In this document: positions 17,871 through 25,780 of the stretch, one piece after another
How the letters are laid out: each line of letters starts with the position of its first letter
How positions within the stretch are numbered: position 1 is the first letter of the stretch
Assembly (NCBI GenBank): GCA_034002865.1
Contig: JAVEZR010000002.1
Location: 7,010 to 71,009 of the forward strand
Length of the DNA stretch: 64,000 nt
Direction of reading: 5' to 3'
Source of the DNA: UBA5209 sp034002865
GTDB lineage: Bacteria > Patescibacteriota > Dojkabacteria > SC72
Program-made: the position numbers and the translations under genes
The notes under the pieces: generated by a model
Seen by the model: the letters and a program-made list of their open reading frames with translations, nothing else
Database searches by the model: none
What the model was told of the DNA's origin: nothing

Positions 17871-18521
17871 TTAAAACGGTATATCGTCATCATCCATAGT
17901 ATTAGGTGTTGAGTAGTCTTCGTCATCTTCATCGCTAAACATATCTGACATATCTGACAAGTCGCCTGATATATCGCCAGAAGTGCTTTTTATAAGCTTA
18001 CCTATCTGGATACCTTTAAGGTATATAGTCATGCCGTAGGAATTTTTAAATTCATAGGCATCTATCGTACCATGAATTTTACCCATAGACCCGTTACCTA
18101 TGAAAGTGTCTTCGTCAAGGTCAAGAGGATTACCCTTTTTGTCAAACAAGCCTATATTATTAGGTTTGCCGTTAGGGAAGAATGAGTTTGTTTTAAAGAA
18201 GAACCCTGTCTCATCAGTATCTTCTTTCTCTTCATTGGTTATAACTTTATAACCAAGAGATTTAGGCACGTCACCTTTTTTCAGTATGCCGGTATTCTCC
18301 GCTTTAAAGCGGTCCCATGCAGCGTCTATCTGTTTTTTAAGCGCTATGCATTCAGGTGAGTCTGTTTTGAATCTTATTGAAGCAAGCTTCTGCATTTTAC
18401 TGCCGTCTTCAGCTTCTGATTGGTCACGTCCATCACCCTGTACAAAGCACCACCAAAGGGCACCAACAGGTGTGATAATTTTCTCAGGTTTAAACGAAAA
18501 TTTTCTTTGTTTCTTAGCCAT
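17871..18521 (-). CDS. Single-stranded DNA-binding protein (T7 gp2.5 type)
   Basis: Protein of 216 aa with an OB-fold-like middle and a very acidic tail ending DDDDIPF; the acidic tail with terminal Phe is the hallmark of gp2.5-type SSBs that contact the polymerase and helicase. The N-terminal part (PVGALWWCFV, IRFKTDSPE) fits phage SSBs of the DUF2815/gp2.5 group. It stands alone between a strong terminator and two GC-rich hairpins, which implies separate regulation. Codon use is richer in G+C than neighbours, as in highly expressed phage genes. GAGG precedes the ATG. Confidence 0.85.
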   Translation of the reverse strand: MAKKQRKFSFKPEKIITPVGALWWCFVQGDGRDQSEAEDGSKMQKLASIRFKTDSPECIALKKQIDAAWDRFKAENTGILKKGDVPKSLGYKVITNEEKEDTDETGFFFKTNSFFPNGKPNNIGLFDKKGNPLDLDEDTFIGNGSMGKIHGTIDAYEFKNSYGMTIYLKGIQIGKLIKSTSGDISGDLSDMSDMFSDEDDEDYSTPNTMDDDDIPF

Positions 18522-18552
18522 TACATCCTCGATTGTTTTTATATTGAGTAAA

Positions 18553-18593
18553 ACCGGCGAGGTACAAGTTATTAGGTCCTCGTCCTCGCCGGT
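18553..18593 (-). terminator. GC-rich hairpin 1 upstream of SSB gene
   Basis: A 10-bp stem (18553-18562 with 18584-18593, arm ACCGGCGAGG) has a 21-base loop; on the minus strand it is followed by TTTACTC. It lies in the 5' leader of the SSB gene and could be a terminator, attenuator or mRNA-stabilising element. Confidence 0.6.
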
Positions 18594-18603
18594 AAATTAC
18601 CTT

Positions 18604-18659
18604 GCCCGCTAGCAGCTTCACCAATGTCATATTGGTGCTATAGCTAACACCCAGCGGGC
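18604..18659 (-). terminator. Branched hairpin 2 after the gene at 18667-19197
   Basis: The outer stem GCCCGCT (18604-18610) pairs with 18653-18659; inside it CACCAAT (18619-18625) pairs with 18631-18637 over a 5-base loop. It directly follows the stop of the upstream gene and stacks in tandem with hairpin 1. No U-tract follows, so processing or stability is as likely as termination. Confidence 0.5.
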
Positions 18660-18666
18660 TTTTACT

Positions 18667-19197
18667 TTACAGCGCCGGTGTTTCTTCTTCAGAGTTACCA
18701 GCATCAGATGCAGGGTCAGCAGCCGGAGTGTCTTCGAACTCTACAACAGTAGAGAAGTCCGGCTTGCGTGAAGTAAGCTCTTCAACACGTTTCTTGCCTT
18801 CTTCAGGGGAAAGGGTGCCTTCAAGAAGTTCAAATGTAATCTGCTTGTGGCCTTCTCTCTGTGCTTTATCGAAGTCCTTACGTGCTTTTTCGCCGAGGCG
18901 AGAAAGTCTACGGAAGCCTGTGCCGCCAACGCCTGTTCCGTTCTTTTCAGTGTAAAAGTATTTTTCTTCTGCAGGGAGGAAAACGCCTGACACCTGGCAC
19001 TTAATGTGCGTGATGTTGCCAGCCTCATCGCGTTTTACAACCGTTTCAAGGTCTACAGCTGCACCAGCTGCTTTGGGAGCTACATTGCGCTCGATGATTT
19101 CAAGGATACCTACGCGAACAGCTTCTTTGACATTATGCTTATCAAAAAGAGCATTGACTTCGCCAAGTACATTAGTGTAAACTTCTTTTTTACCCAT
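18667..19197 (-). CDS. Hypothetical acidic-tailed protein next to SSB, 176 aa
   Basis: No family recognised. Residues 1-125 are mixed alpha/beta with a basic stretch (GFRRLSRLGEKARKDFDKAQREGHK) that could bind nucleic acid; the last 25 residues are acidic and disordered (DTPAADPASDAGNSEEETP). It has its own good promoter and is followed by strong hairpins, and its codon use is G+C-richer than the neighbours, so it is probably made in quantity. By position it may be an SSB partner or accessory replication factor (inference). Confidence 0.75.
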   Translation of the reverse strand: MGKKEVYTNVLGEVNALFDKHNVKEAVRVGILEIIERNVAPKAAGAAVDLETVVKRDEAGNITHIKCQVSGVFLPAEEKYFYTEKNGTGVGGTGFRRLSRLGEKARKDFDKAQREGHKQITFELLEGTLSPEEGKKRVEELTSRKPDFSTVVEFEDTPAADPASDAGNSEEETPAL

Positions 19198-19245
19198 GAC
19201 TTAACTCTCCTAATTTATATTTTTGTTCGTCTTGTTCATAAAAAT

Positions 19246-19274
19246 ATATTAATTCATTTTTATAAGAATGTAAA
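19246..19274 (-). promoter_or_regulatory. Sigma70-type promoter for gene 18667-19197
   Basis: On the minus strand TTTACA (19274-19269) is 17 bases from TAATAT (19251-19246). The octamer TATTTACA is shared with promoters at 21761-21788 and 25781-25809. Confidence 0.7.
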
Positions 19275-19304
19275 TATGAAATCTTATAATTTTTAATATA
19301 ATTT

Positions 19305-19634
19305 TTATTTAACCTCAGACGACAAGTCGTGTTGTTCATTAATTGCTTTTACCCATCTCTCAAGTCTACCTATGTGCATTTTAGCTCTTGAAAGTGATAT
19401 TTTATTTGATGAGAAATAATTAGAAACCGTTGTAACTTTTAAGGCTTCGTCAGCACATACATGACCAAAGAATACCACCCAAGGACATGACGCACAACAA
19501 CTAGAGAGACCTAATTCTTCACTGATTTTGTCTGCTATAACACATAATGGGCATTGATTTGAGAAGTGTGTTCCTTCTTTATAGGAAGTGATAACTTCTT
19601 GTATAGCAGGTAAAAATCTTTTATCAACTTTCAT
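19305..19634 (-). CDS. Cys-rich hypothetical protein, 109 aa
   Basis: No named family. The cysteine pattern CPLC (28-31) then CCASCPW (47-53) and a further Cys at about 60 suggests a zinc or iron-sulphur site. The C-terminal half is helical (SLSRAKMHIGRLERWVKAI). It overlaps the preceding gene by 11 bases. Confidence 0.65.
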   Translation of the reverse strand: MKVDKRFLPAIQEVITSYKEGTHFSNQCPLCVIADKISEELGLSSCCASCPWVVFFGHVCADEALKVTTVSNYFSSNKISLSRAKMHIGRLERWVKAINEQHDLSSEVK

Positions 19635-19950
19635 GCAGCTCTTCCTTTACTAACTCATTAGTAAAAACTAATTCGAGTCTACGCCTTATAAATTCAGTTT
19701 GGCTTAGCTCCCAAGTGTCCTTTACAGATGCTTCAAAAGGTGCCCTATAAGTACTAACAGCTCCAGTATGTAAATTAATAATATACCTATATAATCCATC
19801 AGTATGCACTGCAGCTGTTACTTCCTCACAACCCAAGTGTATACTAAGAAAGGCTTTGTTATCATCAATTGCGTGTCTAGCCAACTTTTGAGCATGCACT
19901 TCTAAATCCTTCTCAGCTTTTTGCTGCGCTTCAACAAATTTTCTTAACAT
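19624..19950 (-). CDS. Hypothetical protein, 108 aa
   Basis: Not recognised. An N-terminal charged helix (MLRKFVEAQQKAEKDLEV) precedes beta-type sequence and a C-terminal helix. GAGGTG lies upstream of the start. It is in one operon with the SF1 helicase. Confidence 0.6.
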   Translation of the reverse strand: MLRKFVEAQQKAEKDLEVHAQKLARHAIDDNKAFLSIHLGCEEVTAAVHTDGLYRYIINLHTGAVSTYRAPFEASVKDTWELSQTEFIRRRLELVFTNELVKEELHES

Positions 19951-19959
19951 ATTAGCACC

Positions 19960-21321
19960 TCACTTGCTATTTATAAATACTTTATGTTTAGCCCTACTCA
20001 TAGCTACATATAGTAGTCTAAGTTTTTCTTTAGGGTCTCGGTGTATTTTCAAATCTTCAGTGTCTATATAGACTTCATCAAATTCCTGTCCTTGACTTTT
20101 ATGTATAGTAAGACAGTGAGTAAAATCAAGTATACTCACGTAGTCTTCAATAGTCTTGTATAGCTTATAAGCTTGAGTAGAGTCTTTACCTTGTTTATTT
20201 AATGACACTAAGTCTTTACCTATCTTTTCACGAATACGCTTATTTTCTTCAAAACCAAATATGCCAGCAAAAACACCAAGTTGAGTTTTATAAAACTTTA
20301 CATATGACAGACTATTAATAACCCTTAAAGGATTATACTTAGTATTTTCATCTATTATTCCATTGACAGTTATTACTGGGCCATAGTATTCATCAATCAC
20401 TTCATGAATTATTAATTCCAACCGCATAGTCTGGTTGTACACCATATCACCAGGCTCAGGATTAGTTCTACCTTGTATATAGGCATTATGCGCTTGCACA
20501 GCTCTATTGGTGTAAGCTAGCAAAATTTTAGAACTATTAGAACTATTAGCATAGGCCATAGCTATGTCCTCTACTCCTCTAGTAAAGTCCTCATTAGCTG
20601 GTAATATCTGCGAAGCCTTTTTACCCTCAAGTATATCTACTAGCAAAGCTAGCGGTTCAGCTATAGCGGACTCGGCATTTCTGTATATAGTAGTAAGCTT
20701 AGTCCAGTAAGGCTCTCTGGGAACTATGCTTTGAATGTCATTTACAGGAGACAACTGGTTTAAGTCACCAACATATATAACCTTTAATGGGGTAGCGAAG
20801 TTTGTGTGCTCACATTGGCAAGCTAAACATCTATAGCCATATAATAATCTTTTGGATTCATTTAATTTATCAAATACAGTATAGTCTTCATAATCTATTT
20901 CTTCATTTTCAGTGGAGTTACATGAAGGACATATAGGCAACTCTGTATCTTGCAATTCTACTATTGACATATAATCTTTCTCACCAACAAAAGAAAACTC
21001 GTCAACTATAATAACTTTAAGAATTTCCGGCGTACCATACTGAGTACTTATTTTTAAGTTTTTAAGACTTTTAGCTTTAGAATTAAGCCCAGGCCTTTTA
21101 ATAAGCCAACTGTGCAAAGTAGAAATAGGAGTACCTTCTGGTAATTTCTTAGCTAATACTTCACAAGCTTTATGAGTATATGCTACAACTCTAAAAGTTA
21201 CTTCCATTTCCATCAATTCTGAAACTAAGTTTTTCAACATAGTAGTTTTGCCTGAGCCAGCTGGTCCAGTTATATAAGCATTAACTTCGTCACTATTAAG
21301 AAAATCTTTTAAGTCAAACAT
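19960..21321 (-). CDS. SF1 helicase (RecD/Dda-like) with zinc-finger insertion, 453 aa
   Basis: ATP-dependent 5'-3' type DNA helicase. Walker A is GPAGSGKTT (about residues 19-27), Walker B VDEFSF, then YVGDLNQLSP (motif III), LTIHKSQGQEFDEVYI (motif V) and LLYVAMSRAKHKV (motif VI). An insertion after motif II carries CPSC and CLAC about 30 residues apart, a zinc-ribbon-like element not present in all Dda relatives. The frame extends to an ATG at 21336, but the ATG at 21321 has GAGGT upstream. It probably helps start replication or recombination. Confidence 0.9.
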   Translation of the reverse strand: MFDLKDFLNSDEVNAYITGPAGSGKTTMLKNLVSELMEMEVTFRVVAYTHKACEVLAKKLPEGTPISTLHSWLIKRPGLNSKAKSLKNLKISTQYGTPEILKVIIVDEFSFVGEKDYMSIVELQDTELPICPSCNSTENEEIDYEDYTVFDKLNESKRLLYGYRCLACQCEHTNFATPLKVIYVGDLNQLSPVNDIQSIVPREPYWTKLTTIYRNAESAIAEPLALLVDILEGKKASQILPANEDFTRGVEDIAMAYANSSNSSKILLAYTNRAVQAHNAYIQGRTNPEPGDMVYNQTMRLELIIHEVIDEYYGPVITVNGIIDENTKYNPLRVINSLSYVKFYKTQLGVFAGIFGFEENKRIREKIGKDLVSLNKQGKDSTQAYKLYKTIEDYVSILDFTHCLTIHKSQGQEFDEVYIDTEDLKIHRDPKEKLRLLYVAMSRAKHKVFINSK

Positions 21322-21328
21322 TATTACC

Positions 21329-21457
21329 TCACTCATCTTTATAACGGTCTATAAAACCCTTTAAGAAGCCCACTAAAACAATAGTAACTCCCAGCATCAT
21401 ACCAATTATGAAGCCGAGGACAATACTAACTAAGACCATTATTTCAATCGAGGTCAT
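21329..21457 (-). CDS. Small membrane peptide, 42 aa
   Basis: A short frame overlapping the end of the gene at 21444-21737 by 14 bases and running into the helicase start. It encodes a single hydrophobic segment (VLVSIVLGFIIGMMLGV and onward) and a charged tail IDRYKDE. The close packing with no other use of the interval supports a real gene. Function unknown; phage-encoded one-span peptides are often holin- or exclusion-related. Confidence 0.55.
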   Translation of the reverse strand: MTSIEIMVLVSIVLGFIIGMMLGVTIVLVGFLKGFIDRYKDE

Positions 21458-21737
21458 GTTTACCACATATAGCTTTTTCCATACCTAAACGGTATGCATT
21501 AGCAGCAGCGTATATTTCCTTAGAATTCCTTAAATAGCTATTAGCTATTTCTAGCTTATCGTCAGCTTCCATCAGTTTCTGATTAAGCTCTTCTTGTAAA
21601 GTCAGTGCGTCTGTATAAGCTGCTATTTTACCAAAACGATATGAACACAAGAACATTAGCAAAACTATAACTGCTATCAAAAACATTTTTATCCTACCCG
21701 TTGTTTCTCGTACTTTTTTAAAATCTTTTGTTTCCAT
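21444..21737 (-). CDS. One-span membrane protein with coiled coil, 97 aa
   Basis: N-terminal basic region, then a membrane segment at about 17-35 (MFLIAVIVLLMFLCSYRF), then a helical coiled coil (LQEELNQKLMEADDKLEIA). It is first in the operon behind a good promoter and has AAGGAGG upstream. The shape resembles a spanin subunit or membrane anchor, but it is in the early/replication block, so superinfection or membrane-takeover roles are also possible. Family not recognised. Confidence 0.7.
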   Translation of the reverse strand: METKDFKKVRETTGRIKMFLIAVIVLLMFLCSYRFGKIAAYTDALTLQEELNQKLMEADDKLEIANSYLRNSKEIYAAANAYRLGMEKAICGKHDLD

Positions 21738-21760
21738 ATTTACCTCCTTAATTAATTTTT

Positions 21761-21788
21761 ATTATATCAAATTTATTTGGATTGTAAA
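21761..21788 (-). promoter_or_regulatory. Sigma70-type promoter of the SF1 helicase operon
   Basis: On the minus strand TTTACA (21788-21783), 16 bases, TATAAT (21766-21761). It is preceded by the terminator of the Tad2-like gene, so this starts a new transcription unit. Confidence 0.75.
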
Positions 21789-21813
21789 TAGAAAATATTA
21801 TTTAGCTTATTAA

Positions 21814-21833
21814 AGAGGGCTAATACGCCCTCT
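21814..21833 (-). terminator. Terminator after Tad2-like gene
   Basis: Stem AGAGGGC (21814-21820) with 21827-21833 over a 6-base loop, followed on the minus strand by TTTAATAAG. It begins 5 bases after the stop codon. Confidence 0.65.
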
Positions 21834-21837
21834 ATTA

Positions 21838-22288
21838 CTATTCTACTATATGCCAGTCGTTATCAAGAATGTCTGACTGACTAGCAAGCCATACATTGCC
21901 GTGAGGGGTGCCGTCTGCACAACGCATTTGGAGACAAGGGTGAACTGGAATACCGTCAGGATAACCCTTCTGATAAACGATAAACATTCCTTTGCCGTTC
22001 CAGCCTATTCTTGCAATTTTCAGCCCACGTTTCGCAGCTTCTATTGCTTCACCAAATGTCATGTTCTCGATTGGTTTGTATGCCCTCTCGAAAACATCCT
22101 TAGGCGACCATGAAACATAACCAGCATATTCAGGCGTATTCGCCTTACCGCCATCAACATACTCAACAAGGTACCCTTCATCAAGAGGGTTTTCATCTTC
22201 AGGTACGACCCAACCCCCTGAAATCATTGTACTCCTGTCTTGTCATGGGCTTTGCGTTGATTATTTTTGTTCCGATATAGCGCTTCAT
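21838..22288 (-). pseudogene. tad2: Tad2-like (DUF2829) anti-Thoeris gene, frameshifted at a G5 tract as assembled
   Basis: The C-terminal 75 residues are a DUF2829/Tad2 domain: MTFGEAIEAAKRGLKIARIG, WNGKGMFI, then the end VWLASQSDILDNDWHIVE. Tad2 proteins sequester the cyclic-ADP-ribose signal of Thoeris defence. The usual N-terminus of this phage family is also present, but in another frame: AGGAGGT precedes an ATG at 22288 that starts MKRYIGTKIINAKPMTRQEY and reads into a stop at 22199. Deleting one G from the five-G run at 22218-22214 joins the two into a 149-aa protein (FRG-WVVPEDENP). The isolated downstream frame could start at 22227, leaving the Tad2 domain whole. Either a sequencing error or a real mutation. 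Confidence 0.85.
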
Positions 22289-22298
22289 AAAGCACCTC

Positions 22299-24659
22299 CT
22301 ACATTTCTATTTCGTCATTTGACTTAAACTCATTATCCATTATGTCTATAAGCTTATCTGGTACACCACCAGGCTGTATATCCCATTCAACTTTTTTAGA
22401 ACCTGTTCTGATACTAGTACCAAGCTCATAATCTGTAGCACCATAACTAAGGTGCTCTATAAGGCTTAATAATTTTCTTAGCTTATTTATGTCTAAGCTG
22501 GTATTGTTAAATATACCTGGGCAGGATGCTACACTATCATTTGAATTAAGTAAACGAATACTATACCCTGGTTTTTTCATAGGCTTATGTAAGCTCTTAG
22601 CGACAATGTGGTCTGGCACCCCAGCTTCTTGCAATAGATGAAAAAACTGCTCGTGCATTTTGTCATCTATAGCTTTAGCTATTTTGTCTTCCATACTTTG
22701 GGCATTCTCTTGGAACATACGATAATTGTCATCTTGCCACAGATAGTTAGTTATATAGTCATCACCATTAAGCATTTCTACTTCAGTTGCTAAATAGTAA
22801 GCAAAATATTTTGACTCATTAATTATAGCTTTTTCTATAGCAGCATTAGTCATGTTAAGCTTGCTGGCAACTGTAGATAACGCTTTAAACACAACCATTC
22901 GACGGTCCCTAACTTCGGTAGTTAAAGCCACTTGAGCATTGGTTGTTAAGAAAAAAGTTATCTCTTGATTATATACTGCTGAATCAACAGATGCGTGCAT
23001 TCTTCTAACACCTGCTATAGACTTGTTACCTGTGATTTCATTTATCTTTCTTATCATTTTGACTCTATCAAAAGTAGACAAGTGGTGAACCTCATCTATA
23101 AGCACAATATCAGTATCTAGCTGCCAGTCATTATACTTATCGCAGATTATGTCAACCTCAAGCATTTTGTGGCGCCCTTTAGTTAACTTACTGAATACAC
23201 CATTTACTATAGCACTTTTAAACGAATGTGGTACACCATACAGCACAAAAAACAAAGGACTATGGTCCCTTGTTAATAACTTTCTTTTCATAAAAGGTAA
23301 AAACAAAGTATGAAGTTTATCACCTATAGCATGCTTTAACGCTGCTAATGTAACTTTAGGAAAATATGGGTGTTCTTCATTGTACACCGAATCTTTTATA
23401 CTATCATCCCATATCGCATTGTAGTCTTTAGGGTTATAAAATATAGCCTGTTCATCTGACCACACATAGGTATTAAAGGTTTTATCACTATAGTTTAGAC
23501 CAAAAGGCTTATCAGGCCTATTTATTATAGTTATGTGCAAAGAACTCTTAGTGAGCTTTTCTTTTATTACCTTAAGCTTAGCAACACTACTTATATAATC
23601 TATAATGCCACCTGCTGAGCTAAAGCTTTCAGTCTTACTAGTCACATGGTTAAAAGCCAAATAATTTATTTGTCTATTATATGTGAACATAAATATTTCT
23701 ACTGGGTGAGAGTCTTTATTTGTCACAATAAAAGACGTTTTCATCCATTCAGGATTATAATTATATGATTCTGATTGGACATCCCTATTAACTAGAGCCT
23801 TGACTCTGGCCTCTTCCACTGGGGAGCCAAATAAACTGTTTAAATAAAGAATAACTTCTTTGTGGGTAGTGGCATCTATAGATTCATCTACCATTAATAC
23901 ACCACTAAGCGCAACCAAATACATATGCCCTGACTCAGTGTCGGGTAATCTATCAGGGTGATAAGGTATTAGAGGTTTGCGAGAGTTCTCCATAATAGTT
24001 TTATATCTTTTAGGAGTTATTATATGCAATAATGTTTCTAAATGCATATCTGAAGTTAATGCCTGCTTAGCTATCAATGCCAACTTTGTGCCCTGAACTG
24101 ATTGTATATTCTTAACATTAGTTTCTCTAAGACCTTGAGAAGCATACCTATTAATCACCAGCTGCTGCATAGCTATAGGCATAGTAATAAGTTCATTACT
24201 TATTTTAACTATCTCTTTAGTATGATTAGCCTTGTTAGGCATATACAGCATAGTATTACCATATAAGCTATCAAGCTTAGCTAGTTTTTTACCATTAGGA
24301 TTATTTATATATTGAGTAAGCAAATTTTCTTCATATTTATAAAGAAAATGCCCACCTATCTTACCAACACTTTTAGTTATGAAAGTACATCTATATTCTT
24401 CATTCAACTCCTCATTCAACTGAATAGCTGAATTAAAGAGCTCATCATCAAAGTCTATAGCTATAAGTCCAGAAAGCCCTAGATGAACAGCTATTGGTCT
24501 GTCATTAGGTAACTCACTTATATTATTTACTTTGCTTACATTTTCAGTATTCTTCCATTTAACATTTGGCTGCGGGAGCTTATCATCGATATACTTTTTC
24601 CCATCCGCCCCTCTATGCATTATAGAGCCTTTGTTACCTAATGTAACATAATGAATCAT
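22299..24659 (-). CDS. Primase-polymerase / SF3 helicase, 786 aa
   Basis: Bifunctional replication protein. The N-terminal AEP-type primase has the acidic motif AIDFDD (67-72) and GGHF (102-105). The C-terminal D5/SF3-like ATPase has Walker A GVPHSFKS (475-482), Walker B IVLIDEVHH (518-526) and motif C LTTN (571-574), followed by an arginine-rich VRDRRM. It would prime and unwind at the phage origin and load the family A polymerase. GAGG precedes the ATG, which follows directly on the upstream stop. Confidence 0.9.
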   Translation of the reverse strand: MIHYVTLGNKGSIMHRGADGKKYIDDKLPQPNVKWKNTENVSKVNNISELPNDRPIAVHLGLSGLIAIDFDDELFNSAIQLNEELNEEYRCTFITKSVGKIGGHFLYKYEENLLTQYINNPNGKKLAKLDSLYGNTMLYMPNKANHTKEIVKISNELITMPIAMQQLVINRYASQGLRETNVKNIQSVQGTKLALIAKQALTSDMHLETLLHIITPKRYKTIMENSRKPLIPYHPDRLPDTESGHMYLVALSGVLMVDESIDATTHKEVILYLNSLFGSPVEEARVKALVNRDVQSESYNYNPEWMKTSFIVTNKDSHPVEIFMFTYNRQINYLAFNHVTSKTESFSSAGGIIDYISSVAKLKVIKEKLTKSSLHITIINRPDKPFGLNYSDKTFNTYVWSDEQAIFYNPKDYNAIWDDSIKDSVYNEEHPYFPKVTLAALKHAIGDKLHTLFLPFMKRKLLTRDHSPLFFVLYGVPHSFKSAIVNGVFSKLTKGRHKMLEVDIICDKYNDWQLDTDIVLIDEVHHLSTFDRVKMIRKINEITGNKSIAGVRRMHASVDSAVYNQEITFFLTTNAQVALTTEVRDRRMVVFKALSTVASKLNMTNAAIEKAIINESKYFAYYLATEVEMLNGDDYITNYLWQDDNYRMFQENAQSMEDKIAKAIDDKMHEQFFHLLQEAGVPDHIVAKSLHKPMKKPGYSIRLLNSNDSVASCPGIFNNTSLDINKLRKLLSLIEHLSYGATDYELGTSIRTGSKKVEWDIQPGGVPDKLIDIMDNEFKSNDEIEM

Positions 24660-25037
24660 TTAAAGCTCCTCTAAGGTTTTTCCTGTGAGTTCTTCGATGT
24701 CCTTTAATATTTCTTCTTTATACTCTCTTAATAAAGACTCAGCTAGTCTTGTTTCAGTTTCATTTAAACCAAAGTTACTAATGCCAAGTTTATAAAAACG
24801 AATTATTGAATACAATGAATGGAATGTCAGCTCTACTTTAGAATTACCTGTACGGTTTGAAGAGCCGGGTATATACTCTACTCTTTTATTACTCTTTATA
24901 TAGTCATAAAAGAGTTCTTCAGCTTTAAGGTCCTGCCCTCTGAATAATTGGATACCGTTCACCACTGCCTTATCAACGTTTGTATTATATAAACGAAGAT
25001 ATACAGTAGGTCTACTTTGACTCATTCTATATAGCAT
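24660..25037 (-). CDS. Hypothetical protein, 125 aa
   Basis: Not recognised. Alpha/beta N-terminal part (RPTVYLRLYNTNVDKAVVNG) and a helical, acidic C-terminus (YKEEILKDIEELTGK). AGGAG is upstream. It is immediately upstream of and probably coupled with the primase-helicase gene. Confidence 0.65.
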   Translation of the reverse strand: MLYRMSQSRPTVYLRLYNTNVDKAVVNGIQLFRGQDLKAEELFYDYIKSNKRVEYIPGSSNRTGNSKVELTFHSLYSIIRFYKLGISNFGLNETETRLAESLLREYKEEILKDIEELTGKTLEEL

Positions 25038-25041
25038 ATTA

Positions 25042-25285
25042 TTACTCCTGGCTTTTTAGTAAATTTTCTATTTTATTTAGGTGTTCTCTAATGGTTTCTA
25101 TTTCTTTTGAGATTAATTGCTCTTTACTAACAACTGGTTGCTTCGCAGTAGTTGTATTGGTTGTAACATAAGTACCTTTATATTGGCATGAACATATAGT
25201 GCCCCCTTGGAAGTAGGTAGCCTCTACCATCGCATAAAAAACATTGTGTTGTATTTGTATTTGTATTTGTAGTTAATCTGGTCAT
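25042..25285 (-). pseudogene. Small zinc-finger/coiled-coil protein, frameshifted at a G5 tract as assembled
   Basis: Two overlapping frames make one protein. An ATG at 25285 behind AGAGGTG reads MTRLTTNTNTNTTQCFLCDG and stops early; a second frame carries TICSCQYKG and the coiled-coil tail (IETIREHLNKIENLLKSQE). Removing one G from the five-G run at 25206-25202 gives an 80-aa protein with CxxCxGxG and CxC, a DnaJ-like zinc ribbon pattern. It is the second gene in this stretch broken at a G5 run. Confidence 0.7.
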
Positions 25286-25338
25286 AATATTCACCTCTTT
25301 ATACTTAAATACAACTATATAGATATGTTTAAATATAA

Positions 25339-25370
25339 AGAGGTGGCTGGGTAGGTAGACAGCCACCTCT
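25339..25370 (-). terminator. Terminator hairpin
   Basis: A 10-bp stem (25339-25348 with 25361-25370, arm AGAGGTGGCT) and 12-base loop; on the minus strand it is followed by TTATATTTAAA. It separates the gene fragment at 25502-25565 from the zinc-finger gene. Confidence 0.65.
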
Positions 25371-25501
25371 CATTATCAAATAACACGCTGAGCTTGAATC
25401 ACCTATAGTAACAGCTTCCTATAAGTGATTATTATCGAAGTTTAAACATTGCAGTCTCCAAGCCTTCAGAATAGAGCATTTAATGATAACGATAAGGCCG
25501 A

Positions 25502-25565
25502 CTAATAGTCATCGTCGTAGTCTCCTGTGTCCTTGTCAATGAAATCGTCAAGTGCAGTCATTTTT
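25502..25565 (-). CDS. 3' end of a gene cut by the sequence gap
   Basis: The frame leaving the gap ends MTALDDFIDKDTGDYDDDY and a TAG stop. The tail is strongly acidic with a terminal aromatic residue, like tails of gp2.5-type SSBs and other replication partners. The body of the gene lies in the N run and cannot be identified. The 130 bases between this stop and the terminator hold no gene I can support. Confidence 0.5.
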
Positions 25566-25665
25566 NNNNNNNNNNNNNNNNNNNNNNNNNNNNNNNNNNN
25601 NNNNNNNNNNNNNNNNNNNNNNNNNNNNNNNNNNNNNNNNNNNNNNNNNNNNNNNNNNNNNNNNN
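25566..25665. other. Assembly gap of 100 N
   Basis: Exactly 100 N, the usual placeholder for a gap of unknown length. It interrupts at least one leftward gene. Confidence 0.98.
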
Positions 25666-25760
25666 GCAAATAAGAAGGTGCTCTTATCTATTTGGTGTTT
25701 AGCATACCCTATTGTAAAAGCACAGCTTACTATAGAACCAATCATAAAGTACAATTCCAT
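25666..25760 (-). CDS. 5' end of a membrane protein cut by the sequence gap
   Basis: GAGGG precedes the ATG at 25760. The first 31 residues (MELYFMIGSIVSCAFTIGYA then KHQIDKSTFLF) form an N-terminal membrane segment followed by a polar stretch. Whether it is the same gene as 25502-25565 cannot be decided because the gap length is unknown. Confidence 0.6.
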
Positions 25761-25780
25761 TATACCCTCTTAATAATTTA

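Noticed and set aside
25373..25501. Possible tRNA or small RNA between the terminator and the gap
   Set aside because: I could not fold an acceptor stem with a T-arm consensus on either strand; only very short frames are present.
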